Source: Sapria himalayana
Lineage: Eukaryota; Streptophyta; Magnoliopsida; Malpighiales; Rafflesiaceae
NCBI GenBank assembly: GCA_029783825.1
Contig: JAREIK010002450.1
Location: 1,121,039 to 1,185,038, forward strand
Direction: 5' to 3'
DNA: 64,000 nt
Both the position numbers and the translations under genes were made by a program. How positions within the stretch are numbered: the first letter of the stretch is position 1; each line of letters opens with the position of its first letter. Under the pieces are notes generated by a model that was not told the origin of the DNA, made no database searches, and worked only from the letters and a program-made list of their open reading frames with translations. Shown here piece by piece: positions 27,801-42,800 of this stretch.

Positions 27801-30800
27801 TCTCGGTACTTAGATACTAATTACTACTTAATTCTATTATATTCTGATACTAAGAATCTTGATATATAATAATGATAAAAATCATATGAGTCGACCTTTC
27901 CCGTACTATCTAAAATAACACGAGATCAACTGACTCATGTGGTATCGAGCGTAATATCAGAATCTGCTTTTACTATTGCAATAAATATTATTTCGGATAA
28001 AACATCAAGATTACAATTAAATATTATTGAGGCTTTCGCATGCATGAAGAAAAGAAAAGATTCGAGCATGGACATCCAAGATGATACTGCTACTGGGACT
28101 GCAACAAAAGTAAAGAAATTAATTATTATTAATAATTCGTGTGATATTGATATTGAGAATAATTTAACGATAAATGATGTTGACGATTGAGGGATTAAGA
28201 CATTGACGTCTGATATTTGATTTCGATTTACTTATTTATATTGTATTTGTCTTTATTTATATTTTATCTGTGATATTATTTAAAGTTAACAATTAACTAT
28301 CCACATCAACTAAAAATAAAAACTTTTAAAGTATATAATTAAATAATTAAAAATTAATTTTATAATTTAAATTTTATAATTTTTTACATTTTTTGATTTA
28401 AAAAATTAAAATAATTTAAAAATTAAAACATGGCCTGGACGGGCCAGAACTAGTCCTTTCAGGCCCGACCCTGCACGATTTTATCAATGCCGGGAAGACA
28501 GGCCATGTCAGGCATGTTCTGATGAAACTGTGTCAGGCCAAGCACGACAAGATTATTGTACCATATTGTGTCATGCACGGCACGGAGGCCCGGTTGGGCC
28601 ACCTAAAACTGGGCCGAGCCGGGCCGGGCCGTATGACACCTCTATGCATGAGTGAATGATTAATAACACATAATGGGTGTATTACTGTTGCAAAATAGTG
28701 AGTGTACTTCACTGTTTGTGCGCACATACTATAGACAAAAATAACAAAAAAAATGAAAAAAATATATTATTTAGGGGCATAGTGATTTTTTTTGTCATTT
28801 GGGGGCATAAATCAAAAATAATTATGATTTGAGTCTATTTTTGAGCACCAAAAAAAAAAAAAAATTTGCTATATACTAAAATATTATGCACAACATTTAT
28901 GCATAAACACACTAGGCAGAAAAAGATGTTTATTCAAAAAACATCGTGCATAAAAATGTGTTAATGCATAAACATGTTATGCATAAAAATGTGTTTATAC
29001 ATAATAAAGTGTGTATGCATAAAATGTTATGCATAAAAACATGTTTATGCATGATGTTTATGATTGAAAATATGTTCATGCATTATAACATTATGCATAT
29101 AAATATATTAATGCATTACCTATTAATGCATAACCTATCCATGTTTTGGCAAAGGTTGCAGATACATGCCCAACATATACTACAACTACACGCTAAAAAA
29201 TGATAACAAAACATTAACAAGCAGTTTTGAGGGACATGGAATCTTGAAGATGATGCTAGAAAAGCTATTTTTCTTGGAAGCTTGGTGGCACAAAAATGTA
29301 GGAAATGGAAGCTGGATGTTTCACCATTTGTTGGAGACAGAGCAAGTATCCATGGAAGATGCTCTACTTGAGGTCTGATGCAGAAACAAGGTTCTCTGGT
29401 GGGTAACATTATAGAATAAGAGGAATAAAGAAAAAAAATATATCCAGAACACCAGATTTCAAAGTGAAGTTTAGGCTAGAAGTGAAGTGAGAAGGGAGGC
29501 AAGGAGCCAGTTTTATCTACTGGACATTGGAGGATGCTGGAAGAACACCCAGGAGCCGAGCAATAGAAATGTAATGACAAACAAGACACGATACAGTGCA
29601 ATGATCATAAACCTAAAAATCAACCCATGGTGAAGGCTGGACAACCTTGTTGAGTGTTGACCAAATCACACCACAACCTTTGTCAAAACAAGTTCAATTT
29701 AGAAGCACCATGAAAAAAGGAGCTGGCATCACAAAACAGAATTTTAGTATTAATGCATTAAAGGCTATGCATTAAGCCATTAACACGTTTTTTATGTATA
29801 GCATGTTTATGCATAACATGTTGATGCAGAACATGTATATGGATAAACATTATGCATAACAAAATGCTATGCACAACGTTTCAATATAAAGCTAACATTT
29901 TTTTTTTTTGATTTTTTAATGACAGAAATAATTTAGGTTTCAGATTCTGGGCACTCAAAAATAGACCAAAATCATACTTATTTTTGAGGCAGCCCACAAT
30001 TATTTGAGTGCTCCCATTAAAAAAATAAATAAAAAACTTAATAATTCTAATACAATTTGAATTGATTTTAAAGAGTAAAAACTAATTTTAAGTCAGTTTA
30101 TACTATAAGTGCTATCTGGGCTGAGCAACACGAGCACATAATAAAAATGATATGTCTAGCACAACATAGCTCTATTCAGAGTTATGCCCTGGACCTAACT
30201 CAGGCTAGCATGGTCAAACATAACCCAATTTGGTACGACCTAACATGAATCAGTTATTGGCATGATCCAACAAACAATAGTGGGAAAATAGACTATCACA
30301 AGCTTTCCATTTCTAAAATCATGCTAGCACGACACAACTAGTACTAAAAACCATGTTGTGCTCATGAATGGGCCTACAAAAAAGGGGTAGGACTAGCCCA
30401 ACACAACTCATTTGACACATATAATTTATTCTATTATACTTATAACATGACAAATATATCTAACATAAAATTTCAATCATGAGAACCTTTCTAATAGTAC
30501 TTACTAACACATATTATATTTTATATTTTATATTTTATTTTATATTTTATATTTCTTAAAGATACCATTCAGTCAATCATATATGAGAGTGTCATCACAA
30601 TGATACAAGATTTATCAAAATTCTAATATTTTTTATTAAATTTTAATTAAAATTGACATAATGGATAATAACACATGCAAAATAAATATCAATATAACAA
30701 GTTCATATATACATCATCATTGTTATCACTCTACTATGTTATCTAAGATTTAGATTTATTAATTCGTTAGTAAATTTATATTTTTCTACATATCAACTCA

Positions 30801-33800
30801 AAAATCATAGGATATGCATATTAAATTAATTTTTGCACATATTCAACTACTTGAGAATTTTTCATAAATTTAAACAAAAAAAATAAATTTCATAATATTA
30901 TTATTTATGATATTATAAAATATTATACTATATATTTTATTTTATATTCCTTAAAAAAACTATTCAGATCATCATATATGATAAAATCATTATGAGAATA
31001 TAATAACTATCAAAATCCTAACATTTTTTATTTTGTTTCTAGTTATAATTAAAATGAACAATAATAATACATGCAAAATATAAATATCAGCATGACTAAT
31101 TGATATATATCATCACTGTTACTATACTATCCCACTATATTTTCTAAGATTTAGATTTATTAATTATTTATCAAATTTATAATTTTTTTATAAAATCAAT
31201 CCGACATGCCAACTTAATGATCCTACGATATATGAGTTGAATATATTTTTGCATATAATTAATTACTCGAAGATTTTTCATTATTTAAATTGAAGAACCA
31301 CCCCAGCAACCATCCTAATAATTGTCTCTTATAAACACATTATTATAAAAAAATCACTGAACCTGCAATAAATCCAAATTCAAGAATTTCATGACTAAGC
31401 AAAATTTTCCTAGGATCAAATATATTATATTTGTTTATATATCATCCGGCATGTCTCATAATATGTCCACTCACGACACTAGTTTTGTAATTATAATTTT
31501 TTTTAATAGCTATATTGGGATGAATGTTCTTTTATTATAATAATTTTTTTTAATTATATTAAAATAAGTCTAGATCAACTATGAAATTTAGATTTTTTAC
31601 ACGTCTATTAAAATATAAAACTAAGAGACAAACTAATTTCAAATATTTTAATTGAGTTGTCATTATCTATATCAAAATTATATTAACTATTTATTTTATT
31701 TTCATTAAATTCATTATTTTTTAATATTTTATTAGAATTAATTAAGTTGATTTATAAAAATTAAAAATATAAATAAAAAGTATTATAAATTATTATTTCT
31801 CATATATTTTATTAGTATAATCATAATATATAAATCTAAAAAGAATTAATAATATATATATACCTTGCAAAATTAAACATAACCCACATCTACAATTTTA
31901 TTGTTTGTCAGACTGGATATCATCCCCAATTACAATTATTCTAAATTTATGCAAAACTAAATTATGCAGAGAAAAAACTCAAACAAAAACTTTAAATAGT
32001 TTAGAATATGAGAGAAATATAGATAAGAGAGAGAATTATGCTTTGAGTTTGATAAAGAAATATAAATATTATACTTATTTAGATAATATTTTAAATTTAA
32101 AAGTTATTCTTTGGGTCCTATTTGCTATACATAATCAAACCAACTGATGGATTCTGTCTAGCTGTTGGAGATAAAAACCAACAGACATCTGAACTTTTTC
32201 AAAAAAATTAATTACATGTCATGCACATCACATGTTGAAACAGCTGGATTTTCAATGGCAGCATAAAAGGTAGTCCATAAAAATTAGTTGAAAATCGTTA
32301 ATTCACATCAGAGAGGGTTGTGTCAGCTCTAACCAACCCACAGTCATTTAAAAAATATTCGACATGTGTGGGTCACATGTCATATATAATCAAATATTAA
32401 AAAAATTTCAGCATGCAATTTGTGTGATGAGTTGGATGGGATTTCTTCCTGACACAAAAGCACGACCCAGCCACATCATGAGTCATTTTGTCATCCGAAC
32501 CAAATTCGACCAGGGAGGGCCAAAAAATAGGGTGATGCAGTGTTGCATGCCATTTCAGCATACGGGCTTAGCTCCACAGCCTGACAGGTCCCAAGTCAAG
32601 CCATAGTGCCAACTCATTGCATGTTCCCAGCATGGGGCCAGCAATGTCAAGACATGCTTGAGCAAGCTTGAGCAAGCTTGAGCAAGCTTTCCCAAGTCAT
32701 GCCAAGGTTACCCGACTCATTTTTCACTACTAGGACAAGGATAAATATGATATATATTATTTATATAATTAATTATTTCTTAAATTCTCCCAAACAAATT
32801 CAAATAAATATAATTTTTAGAATTTAAGTATATGAAGAGAACACCCAGATAAATTATGTCTAGATATTAAGAGAATAATAAGTTTAGAGACTATGACATC
32901 AATAATTGTGTCTCTTAAAAAAGATAAATAATTATTTTAAGATCTGATAAAAATGTGGAGTACAAAATTATAAAATTAACTACTTATGAGTTCTAATAAA
33001 AAATCACTTTTTTAAAGAATTTTACTTATTTAGAAATTAATAATATTTAATTATGATATCCAGACAACTTTGTATATTATTGTCAACCTAGCAATATATG
33101 AGCTTATGAAATAATTTGAGATTTATCACTTTATATGAGAAAGGATAAATGAAAATTCAATAGTCACTCCCTACATATTATCAGTGAACATATAGTAGAG
33201 ATCTTTACGAAAATAGTCAGAGTATCACATATTTTATTTTCTTTCAAGACAAGTGTATGTGATATATAAGCACAATCATGAAGGTGAATGTTGAGGTTTG
33301 ATTTTATTTTCCTATCATCCACCTTTTTTTTTATTTTTTTTATTTGGGATCAACGAACATGTGGGCAACCCACCCAATTTATATAGTTGACGTATTTATT
33401 CAAAAAAAAAATGGTTTCACAATTAATAAATTTTCTTTTATCCTATTCCTTTTATTTCTCTCTTCTCTCCTCCCTTCCCTAAAAAATAATATGGCCAAAA
33501 CCCTAAAAGTGACAACAACAGATATGCTCCAGAGTACAAAAAAGGCACAAAGATGCAGCAATAACCAGACAAGGAAACCTAAATGATACAAGTAGCACAA
33601 TTCCTACTTAATTATTGAAACATCACTATGCATATACCGCCCATTTGATGTAGCAGTTTTCCTCAGCTCCATCTTAGTTGGATAATAACCTATTTCTGTC
33701 ACTTTAACATCCCCTCTACGGTCTTGCAAAGCATTTTCTTGTTCAGCTGTCTGGATTTACTTAAATTAGGAGACACCAAAATATGTATGCAAGGAAGGAA

Positions 33801-36800
33801 CATGATATCAAAATAACAAAGCAAACCTTCAATGATAATGAAACAGCATGTGCCAGTTCAGTATCTTCAACTTGAGACTGAAGTTGATGAGGTTGGGGAT
33901 CATTCAATTTCTGCATTGTCATCCAGTAGCCAGTTTACAACCAAGTTAAACTATAAAAACATAACAAAATTAAAAAGTAGAGATGACATTATTATGTTGT
34001 AGATCTAATAATATTCCAACCAACATATATAGTATGTTGTTGTTTCAGTACTAATGAATTTTTTATTGTATATAACATTTTTTATTATGCAAAAAGTGCC
34101 TCGAGTTAAGAACTTTTGATGATTTAAATTTTATACATATATGTTAATCATGTATCTAAGCTATAATGAACAAAATTTCGAACTTTATAATTATCAATAT
34201 AATATTGAAATTATTATTTTGAATTTGATGCATTTTTCTTTATTTCTGTTTTTCGTTTTTGCATTTTTAATGGGAGCACCTGACATGTGTGTTGTCTCAA
34301 TTATTTTTGCTCATTATACAAGTATATTTGATATATTAATTTATTAGTAAGTTAATATTTTTATGTTGTTATTATAATGTCTTAACGTGATATCCAAACT
34401 GAGTCGGAACAAAAAAAAACAGAATTTCTTCCTGCAGCAGAAGTGCAAGATAGTGACAGCAACCAGCACACAGTGATGACAGCAAAGGCACAAGGTGGTA
34501 GATGGCGTGCATGGTGGAGGCTGCAGAGGCATGAAAGTGGTGAATGTAGAGGCACGTGTTGTTGGCAGCAGCTGGCACGCAGAGGTGGAATGCAACATGC
34601 AGCAACATTTTTGCAAAACAAATCCTAGGTAAAGTATGAAAGCACACGACAAATTTGAATTGGGTACAATTTTTCTTTTTTTTAAGAAACCACAAATTTG
34701 CGGTACAATATAGAGATAAACTAGTTTAGCAAATTAATTGAAGGAAAATAATAGTTTAGTGTAACCACTATAGAATGATGAGTCATACTATATATAATTG
34801 TAAAATATTATATTCAAAGAGGAAGCCAAAAATTTTATACAATATTAAAAGATAGATATTTACTATTGTAACCATCAAAAAAATTTCACAAAGTTCACCA
34901 ATTATGATACTTATACTTGTTAGAGAGAATATAAACTTCTCTCTAAGACAAGTATATTCTTCTATTCTTTCTAAATATTATTAATTATTTTACTTATATA
35001 TTCGCTATATAATCCTAGATTATCAACACAAGAACCAACACTCATATTATCAGTAATCATATCTTATTTATTATAATTTTGTGCTGCAATAAAAATATTA
35101 TTTTAGCAAATAATAAATATTAGAAAATATATAAATATTATAATATCCAAATTATCTTTATTACTTTCATGTGTTATGTTTATTCTCAATCAATCTGTTA
35201 GTTATATTCTATGAGCTTCTTTTTAGACAATTTAATTTTTATTTAGTTTTTATTTTTAATAATATATATTTGCAATATCATAATATCATAATATATATTT
35301 GCAATATCTTTAAAAAAAACTTCATTTGGAATTGAACGAAATAGAATATATGTTTTCTCTTAGATGGTAAGATTTTTTTCTAAATATTTAGTATGTTGGA
35401 CCATTTGTTTGGTAATTCTCATCTCGATCACTTATCACAAGCCAAATTAAGAATATTTTACGCTAATATTAAGAATATTTCGATCTTAGATGGCGAGACA
35501 TGTCAATTAAGAAAGCTCACGAGCATTTAATATCTTACATATTAATCTTACTTAGATAAAAACTCATTCAATCTGTTACACTTAGATATATGAGTACCTA
35601 GTAGAGATGTGACCATAAAATAAATTAGGTATCTAATTGATTTTATCAAAGACTACTTCAAATATTGATGAATATCTTTTTTTCGATAGATCATGGGTTT
35701 TTCTATTTTTAAAATTTTTCATATGATTATAAAAAATCAATTTGACATAAATATTAAAAAAATAAGGAGTGACAATGCATTAAAATATATGTTAGATCAA
35801 TTTAGTATTTATTATATGGATCATATGATTATACATCAGATTTTTTGTGTTGATACACCCCAACCAAAAGATATTGCTAAAAGAAAAATTAATATTTAAT
35901 TAAGACAGCACGAATACTCAAACTTGGGAAAAGTAATTTAAAATAATTTTGAAAAGATTCAATTTTAACCATAATATATCTCATCTACCATTGCTTGTAG
36001 GCCAACATGAATTACTATGTTAGCAAAGAGAATCACTTGCCAATTACAAAAAAAAAATTTGATATTCAGTATGATATTATTTTCATGAAATCATTATATC
36101 TACAAATAAATTCATATCATATTAATTCTAAAGAGAGTAAATTTTCTCAAATAAGAAAATTTCCTTCACGTCTAGATAACACAATAATCCACAGGTTTTC
36201 ACTAGTATAGATTCATTGAGTAGGTAAACTTAGATTTATACTAAAAAAGACATTCTCAACCTGCTCAAACAAGAGACAAGCCTAGCGAAGAACAAAATGA
36301 TCTTTAGGTCTTGCAGCCAATCACAATGATCTTGAATTTCCAATAGCTCATCATATAGAATATACTCAACCCCTTAGGCTTTTATATACACTCGTCTTAT
36401 TGTTTCTTTTGTTTCTTTTATTGATTCTCTATACAATACTAGGATATTAGCACATGTTTTTAAGGTATTATTTTATCCAGAATAATATCAAACGATCATG
36501 AACGACATACATGCATTATACTTTAATAGTATTTGGTAATTAGTATCACAACCTTCATAAAGACCTATTATTAATTGCAAGGGAGTATTCACTACAAAAA
36601 CAAGTTAAGATAGAAAAATAGATCACCTTGGGGTGAAACAAGCAGATTAGGATTTACTCAGATATTTAGTATGAACTATCAAAATACTTACTTTCCAGAA
36701 ATTAAGATTAGCTCATTATAAATTTTTATTTCTCTTATAGTATCTCACAATTAGAAAATATATCAACAAAATATGAAAATATATTTTTTTACGATGTCAT

Positions 36801-39800
36801 TGAAATGTAAGTGAAGCAGTTACCTATATTTTGAGTAATATAATCAAATACAATTTATAAATTATAAAAAAAAATATATTATTTAAAACAATCACTAAAA
36901 GCCAATATTGTGAGATTTTCACAAGCAGACACCTCATTTATCTTATGCTTGTGTGTTACTGATTTTTTTTTATTTTTTCAGAAGATTTTGATAACAGAAT
37001 AATTTTAGTGATTATTTATATAAATAATATTTTAATTATAATAGATATTAAATTAGGTATCATGTGACTCAAAAAAATTCTTCATGCATAATTTTAGATA
37101 AATAACGTTGAGAGGCTCAAATATATTCTCAGCATAGAAATGATTTATTATACAAAGAGTACTACCACCACAGACACATATGTTGTCATCACCAAGCATG
37201 TATGCTATCTCCAACATGCATGCACACTACTAACAATAGTTATGATTATCTTTGTAGTAACCTTGTTTTGTTATCAAATTTGAACAAAAATGCTAAAATA
37301 TTTTTTTTAAAACACTTTAAAATCAATACATTAAATTTTTTATTACAAAAATGCGATATATATATAGCATTTTTGTAATAAAAAATTTAATGTATTGATT
37401 TTAAAGTGTTTTTTAAAGTGTTTTTAAAAAAATTTAATGTAATAAAATATAATATAATGAAATTAATACATTAAATATTCATATATAATAGTCAAAAAAG
37501 ATTCTGATAGCGCACATGTCATGTAGTCTCATTGAAAAAACATAAAATTAAAAAAACATAAAATTAAAAAAACAACGATATGTGTCAAACGGGCCGGGCA
37601 GGGCCGGCCGGCCCATTTTTTTGAGCACGGGCGTGCTTTCGTGTCAGGCCGGGCCGGCACGGATACTGTATCGTGCCGGCACGGCCCGTCAAGGTTAAAA
37701 AAAGCCAGGCCCAGCCGGCGGGCCGTTCCGTGGCTGGCCAGCTCGGGCCTGGCATGGCCGTACAGGGCAGGCAAAAAAATTTTTTTATTATTATTTTGTT
37801 TTATTTTTTATTTTAAATATATGCATTATTAAATTATATATAAAATTATAGATAATGTATAATATTATATATTTATAATATGAAAATTGTTAAAATTTAT
37901 TAAAATTACAAAGTTAAAATTTTTTTTATAATGTTTTATAAAATTAGTTTAAAATTTATTAGGATTATATAATATAGTTATAAATGTTTAAATGAAAAAT
38001 TAAAACATAAAAATAAATAAATCAATAAATAATGTTAACAAAAATTAAAAAGTAAAAAAAACATAAGCAAACCAAATGAAAAATAACCAATCAGCCATTA
38101 GATATCGAAGGTCTGAACCAAACAAATTAAAATTTCAACGTAACGTATAAATAAAGCATATAATCAATAAAAAACAAAATATCGAAATCAAAAAACAGTA
38201 AATCATCATCAATCATCAATCGGCATATCACGAGCATTATCAGCCGCAACATCAAGATTAGTATCATATGGATCATCAGCAGCAGCAATCAACTCCTCTA
38301 CAATCGCAATGGATGCGGCTGCAGTCCTTGTCCCAGTCCCAGCTCCAATACGATCATGGATGCTAAACCTCGAATCTTCCCAATCTTTCAAACAAACCAA
38401 AACCTCAATAATATCTAGACGTAATTTCAATCTCCTATCCGAAATAACGTTCACTACAACAGATAAAGCAGACTCCGATACTTCGCTCGACACCGGAGGA
38501 GTCAGTAGATCTCGTATCATCCTAGATAGCACGAGAAAGGTAGACTCGATGATTTTCACCACTGTAATATATCAAGATTTTTAGTATCAGAATATGATAG
38601 GATTGAGGAGTAATCGGTATCTAAGTACCGAGATAGCTCGCTCCTATGTGATGGTTCACCCCTACGTTTCTCCCTCGCTAGCTGAATGGAAAAATCATTA
38701 TCTCCGAATAAGGTATTAATGTCCGTAATCACAGTCATACTACTACTACCACCATACCTAGCATCGTAGTATGTGAACATGTCAGTCAACTTCTCGTGAA
38801 TGAACCCTTCAGGTGGCTCTTCAAGATTCATGCACGAGGAAATATAGGTCAGGATATTTTCTACCCCTTCCACCTTAACCATAGGGTCCATGCATGCAGC
38901 GAGGCAATAAAAAGATGAAACGATAGATCAGTACTTCAAGTACTTGGTTTCATGTACGAGGATATCACGTGTTGGGTCAGCTCTTTCAGGTATTTCATTT
39001 ATGAAATTTCTGAAGCCCAGTCAGTGTCGTCAATAATAAGTTCGCCACTCTTACTATTGACGTAGTCGGATATCACGTGTTCGTATCCAACATATCATTC
39101 CAACATCAGGTATGTATAATTCCAACGATGTCTCACATCCGATTGAAATTTCTTCTTCTTAAGATTCGTAGACAAACAGAGACTACCAAACTCTTGTTGT
39201 CTGGAATGAGTGCAAATATATTTTAGTGTATTACGTATATTATCCAACGCGGAAAAACACACCTTTATACCCGCTTGAACAATCAGGTTTATCACGTGAC
39301 ACATGTATCTGACATGAAAAATCTCTCCTAATTATGCGTCTCTAATTTTCCTAACAAACAGATTATTCACTACTTCATTATTAGATACGTTATCAAATGT
39401 GACACTAAAAATTTTATTTTGAATTTTATATTCCCTAAAGATTTTCATCATACACTCAAAAATAGCCGGACCATCATGAGGATGAAGAATCTCAGAGAAT
39501 CCTAAAATTTTTTTATTCATAGTCCAATTAGAATCTACATAGTGGCTGGTGAGACATGCATAAGATGTATTATCGTGACTTGTCCAGATATCGGACGTCA
39601 TGGACACCACTCTACTATATGCCATAAATTCATTAATTATTTTTTGTTTTTCTAACTTATATATTTTTAGTATGTCATTCCTATATGTGGACATAGGAAT
39701 CCTACGATAAGCAGGCTGAAAATATGTCTGGATAATGCGCACTACCCTTGGATCTTCCGAAAATTTGATCAGAAGACCCATTAATGTGATGAGACTGGTC

Positions 39801-42800
39801 ATGCCGTCCCTACCCAACTCGCTGGAATATATGAAAGGAGTAAACTTTGAGACTGGACTCGATCCAGTCTCAAAAAATGCAGTGCCAAGTTGAGTTTGCC
39901 TAGGATCTAATGGTCCATGTTTTTTGGTGCATAATTCGGCATGCCTCTTAAGGTGCCCAGTCCCAAATGAACTCTTACGTGTTAATAGTCTCATACAATA
40001 TTTACACTGTGTCATTTCTTGTCCCTCACCCCTAACATTTTTGTGTTATGATTTTAAAATGAGTCCAAACTACATAAGTCCTCCTAGTTTTTTGTTTTTT
40101 AGAACTTTGGGTTGAGACAACTGGAGAAACCAAAGTTTCAACAGCCTCAGACCTCTGTGTAATATTTTTAGTTTCTAAATTTAAATATGTTTCATTAGTA
40201 TTTGTCATTTTTTAGGATTTTTGTTAATCAGAATAGTTATTTAGAGACTAGATGACTGATTTTAAAATTTTCTATTTTTGGTCTAGAGAGAAAAACTAGA
40301 AAGAGAGAAAATAAAAAAAAAAATTAAAATAAATTACCTGATAAAAGCAGTAAGGTCGGTAACATGCACGGTGCACCACAGTCAAGCTCAAAATTCAAAA
40401 CTCAAATTAAGATTCCCGAAAATCCAAGCCGAATGCCGAAATCCCGAGTCCCGAAAGAGAGGAGCAAGACTTTTGATAGAAAAAATGAGAGATTTGAGAG
40501 AAAAAATATTTATGAAAAACATAAATATTATAGAGAGAGAATGAAATTTATAGATTAAAGAAAATATTTTTTTTAAGTCATTTTTTTTTTATTTTTTAGG
40601 GGGCAGAATCATGAAAGCCGTTGGATTCTGCCCCCTAGCTGTTGGAGGCGAGATCCAACATTTTTTTTGCCCGTTGGGGAGGGGGAGGGGGGGGGATTGG
40701 GTCGGCTCGGGGGACCGCGGGTCGGGTCTAATCAGACCAGACCCGTGGTCTTTTTTGCGGGAGGGGCGAAGCAAGGGGGACACAGGATGAACCCGTGCCA
40801 CGGGCACCAATCCATGCCGGGTCAGGCACGGCTCGGCTCGTGCCTGACCCGAGCACGGCAGGGGCCCGAGCACGGGATTTTCCCGTGCCAGGCCGTCCCA
40901 GGCACGGCCGAACCGTGTCGTGCCTCATGCCGGGCCGGCCCGATTGATACCTCTAAAAAAACTTAACATATTAGAATATATGTCATATAAATTCAATATA
41001 TATTATATAAATTACAAGAATATACAATATATACTATACACAAACACACTCCCACATAAAAATATAACAAAAAATATAAACATTTTATTAAAATATCTCA
41101 AATATTCCTATTTGATTAATATTTTCAAAATATTTTTGAAAAAATATAGTATTAACCACAAACTACCTTAACAAATAGATATCATCATCTGATTTTTTTC
41201 AGTGTGTTCACTTCATATCATGTATCCTAGAATAAAATTATTCTGTCTTCCTTCCAAAATTCTTGAGAAAAATTATCTTTTTATAATTTCTTCACGAGAT
41301 GGGACAAGCAGGCACCGAGGATCTTGTAATGGGAAATTATTTTTAGGTATTGGCACATGAATTTATCTCCCACATCATGGTTGGAAGAGCTATCATTTTT
41401 ATTCCTATTGTGTGCATGAGTTAGAGGTGTCCCGGCTCGGCCCATTTTTTTTGAGCACGAGCGTGCCTTCGTGCCGTGCCCGGCCCGGTTTAAAAAAGCC
41501 GGGCCCGTCCTGGCCGTACGGGCCAGAAATTTTTTTTTTAATTTTTTGTTAATTTTTTTTTATTTTATTTATATAAATATGAAAAATATATAAAAAATTT
41601 TAGATAATGTAAAATATTATATATTTATAATATGAAAAAATTTTTAATTTATTAAAATAACAAAGTTTAAAATTTTTTTTAATGTAATATAAAATTAGTT
41701 TAAAATTTATTAGAATTATATAATAAAGTTATAAATTTTTAAATGAAAAATTAAAACAAAAAAATAAATAAATCAATACATTTTGTTAATAAAAATAAAA
41801 ATTAAAAAAAACATAAGCAATTCAAATGAAAAATGACCAATCAGACATTTGAAACCGAAGGTCCGAACCAAACAAATTACAGTTTCAACACAACGTACAA
41901 ACAAAACATACAATCAATAAAAAAAACATCGAAATCAAAAAACAGTAGATCATCATCAATCATCAATCGGCATATCATGAGTATCATCAGCCGCAACATC
42001 AAATATCAGTATCATATGAATCATCATCATCATCAATCAACTCCTCCGCCATCGCAGTGGAAGCAGCTGCAGTCCCTGTCCCAGTCCCAGCTCCAGTACG
42101 ATCATGGATGCTAAACCTCGAATCCTCCTAATCCTTCAAACAAACCAAGACCTCAACAATATCTGAACGTAATCTCGATCTCCTATCCGAAATTTCGTTC
42201 ACTGCAACAGAAAAAGCAGACTCCGATGTTATGCTCGACACTGGAAAAGTCAGTAAATCCCGTGTCATCCTATTTTGCACGGGAAAGGTGGACTCATATG
42301 ATTTTCACCACTGTAATATATCAAGATTCTTAGTATCAGAATGTGATAGGATTGAGCAGTAATCAGTATCTAAGTACCAAGAAAGCTCGCTCCTATGTGA
42401 TGGTTCACCCTTACGTTTCCCCCTCGCTAGCTGAATGGAAAAATCATCTCCGAATAAGATATCAATGTCCGTAATCACAGTCACACTACTACTACTACCA
42501 CCATACCTAGTATCATAGTATGTGAACAGGTCAGTCAACTTCTCGTGAATGAACCCTTCAGGTGGCTCTTCAAGGTTCATGCACGAGGAAATATAGGTCA
42601 GGATATTTTCTACCCCTTCCACATTAACCGATTGCGGGGTCGAGGGACAGCCGTCACAGGATGAACTCATGCCGGTGTGCCGTGCCACGGGCCAAAACAT
42701 GCCAGGCCAGGCACGGCACGGCCCGTGCCTAACCCGGGCACGGCACGGCCCGGGCACGACAATTTTCCGTGTCGGGCTGGCCCAGGCACTGCCGAACCGT

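Larger units (their letters stand above)
24626..28644 (+). mobile_element. hAT transposon, older copy carrying a nested element
   Basis: The left end TAGATATATCAAATAGG and right end GTATGACACCTCTA are flanked by TGCCTGAG (24618-24625) and TGCATGAG (28645-28652), a 7/8 target duplication. Length is 4019 bp, or about 3.3 kb without the 702-bp nested element at 24951-25652. The sequence is more AT-rich than the two younger copies, consistent with loss of methylated cytosines. Confidence 0.88.
8630..33637 (-). other. PUX8: Giant intron (25.0 kb) of PUX8-like gene
   Basis: The span is set by two exons whose split codon and protein order match. It holds several hAT copies, a MITE, a nested TIR element, a possible long-TIR element and copia relics, listed separately. 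Stretches with nothing recognisable: 8630-8890, 19805-20500, 28645-28771, 31301-32310 and 32740-33637. Confidence 0.85.

Noticed and set aside
28885..29203. Possible CRISPR-like or centromeric array of ATGCATAAA words
   Set aside because: Spacing is irregular, units are degenerate, and the genome is a plant; treated as a simple tandem repeat.
34344..34695. Cys/His-rich frames of 79-107 codons as a small gene
   Set aside because: Several overlapping frames on both strands are equally open and none shows a family pattern; noted only as an unassigned island.
37577..40963. Target duplication for this hAT copy (AAAACAAC versus AAAAAACT)
   Set aside because: Low-complexity A-rich flanks match too poorly to be claimed.
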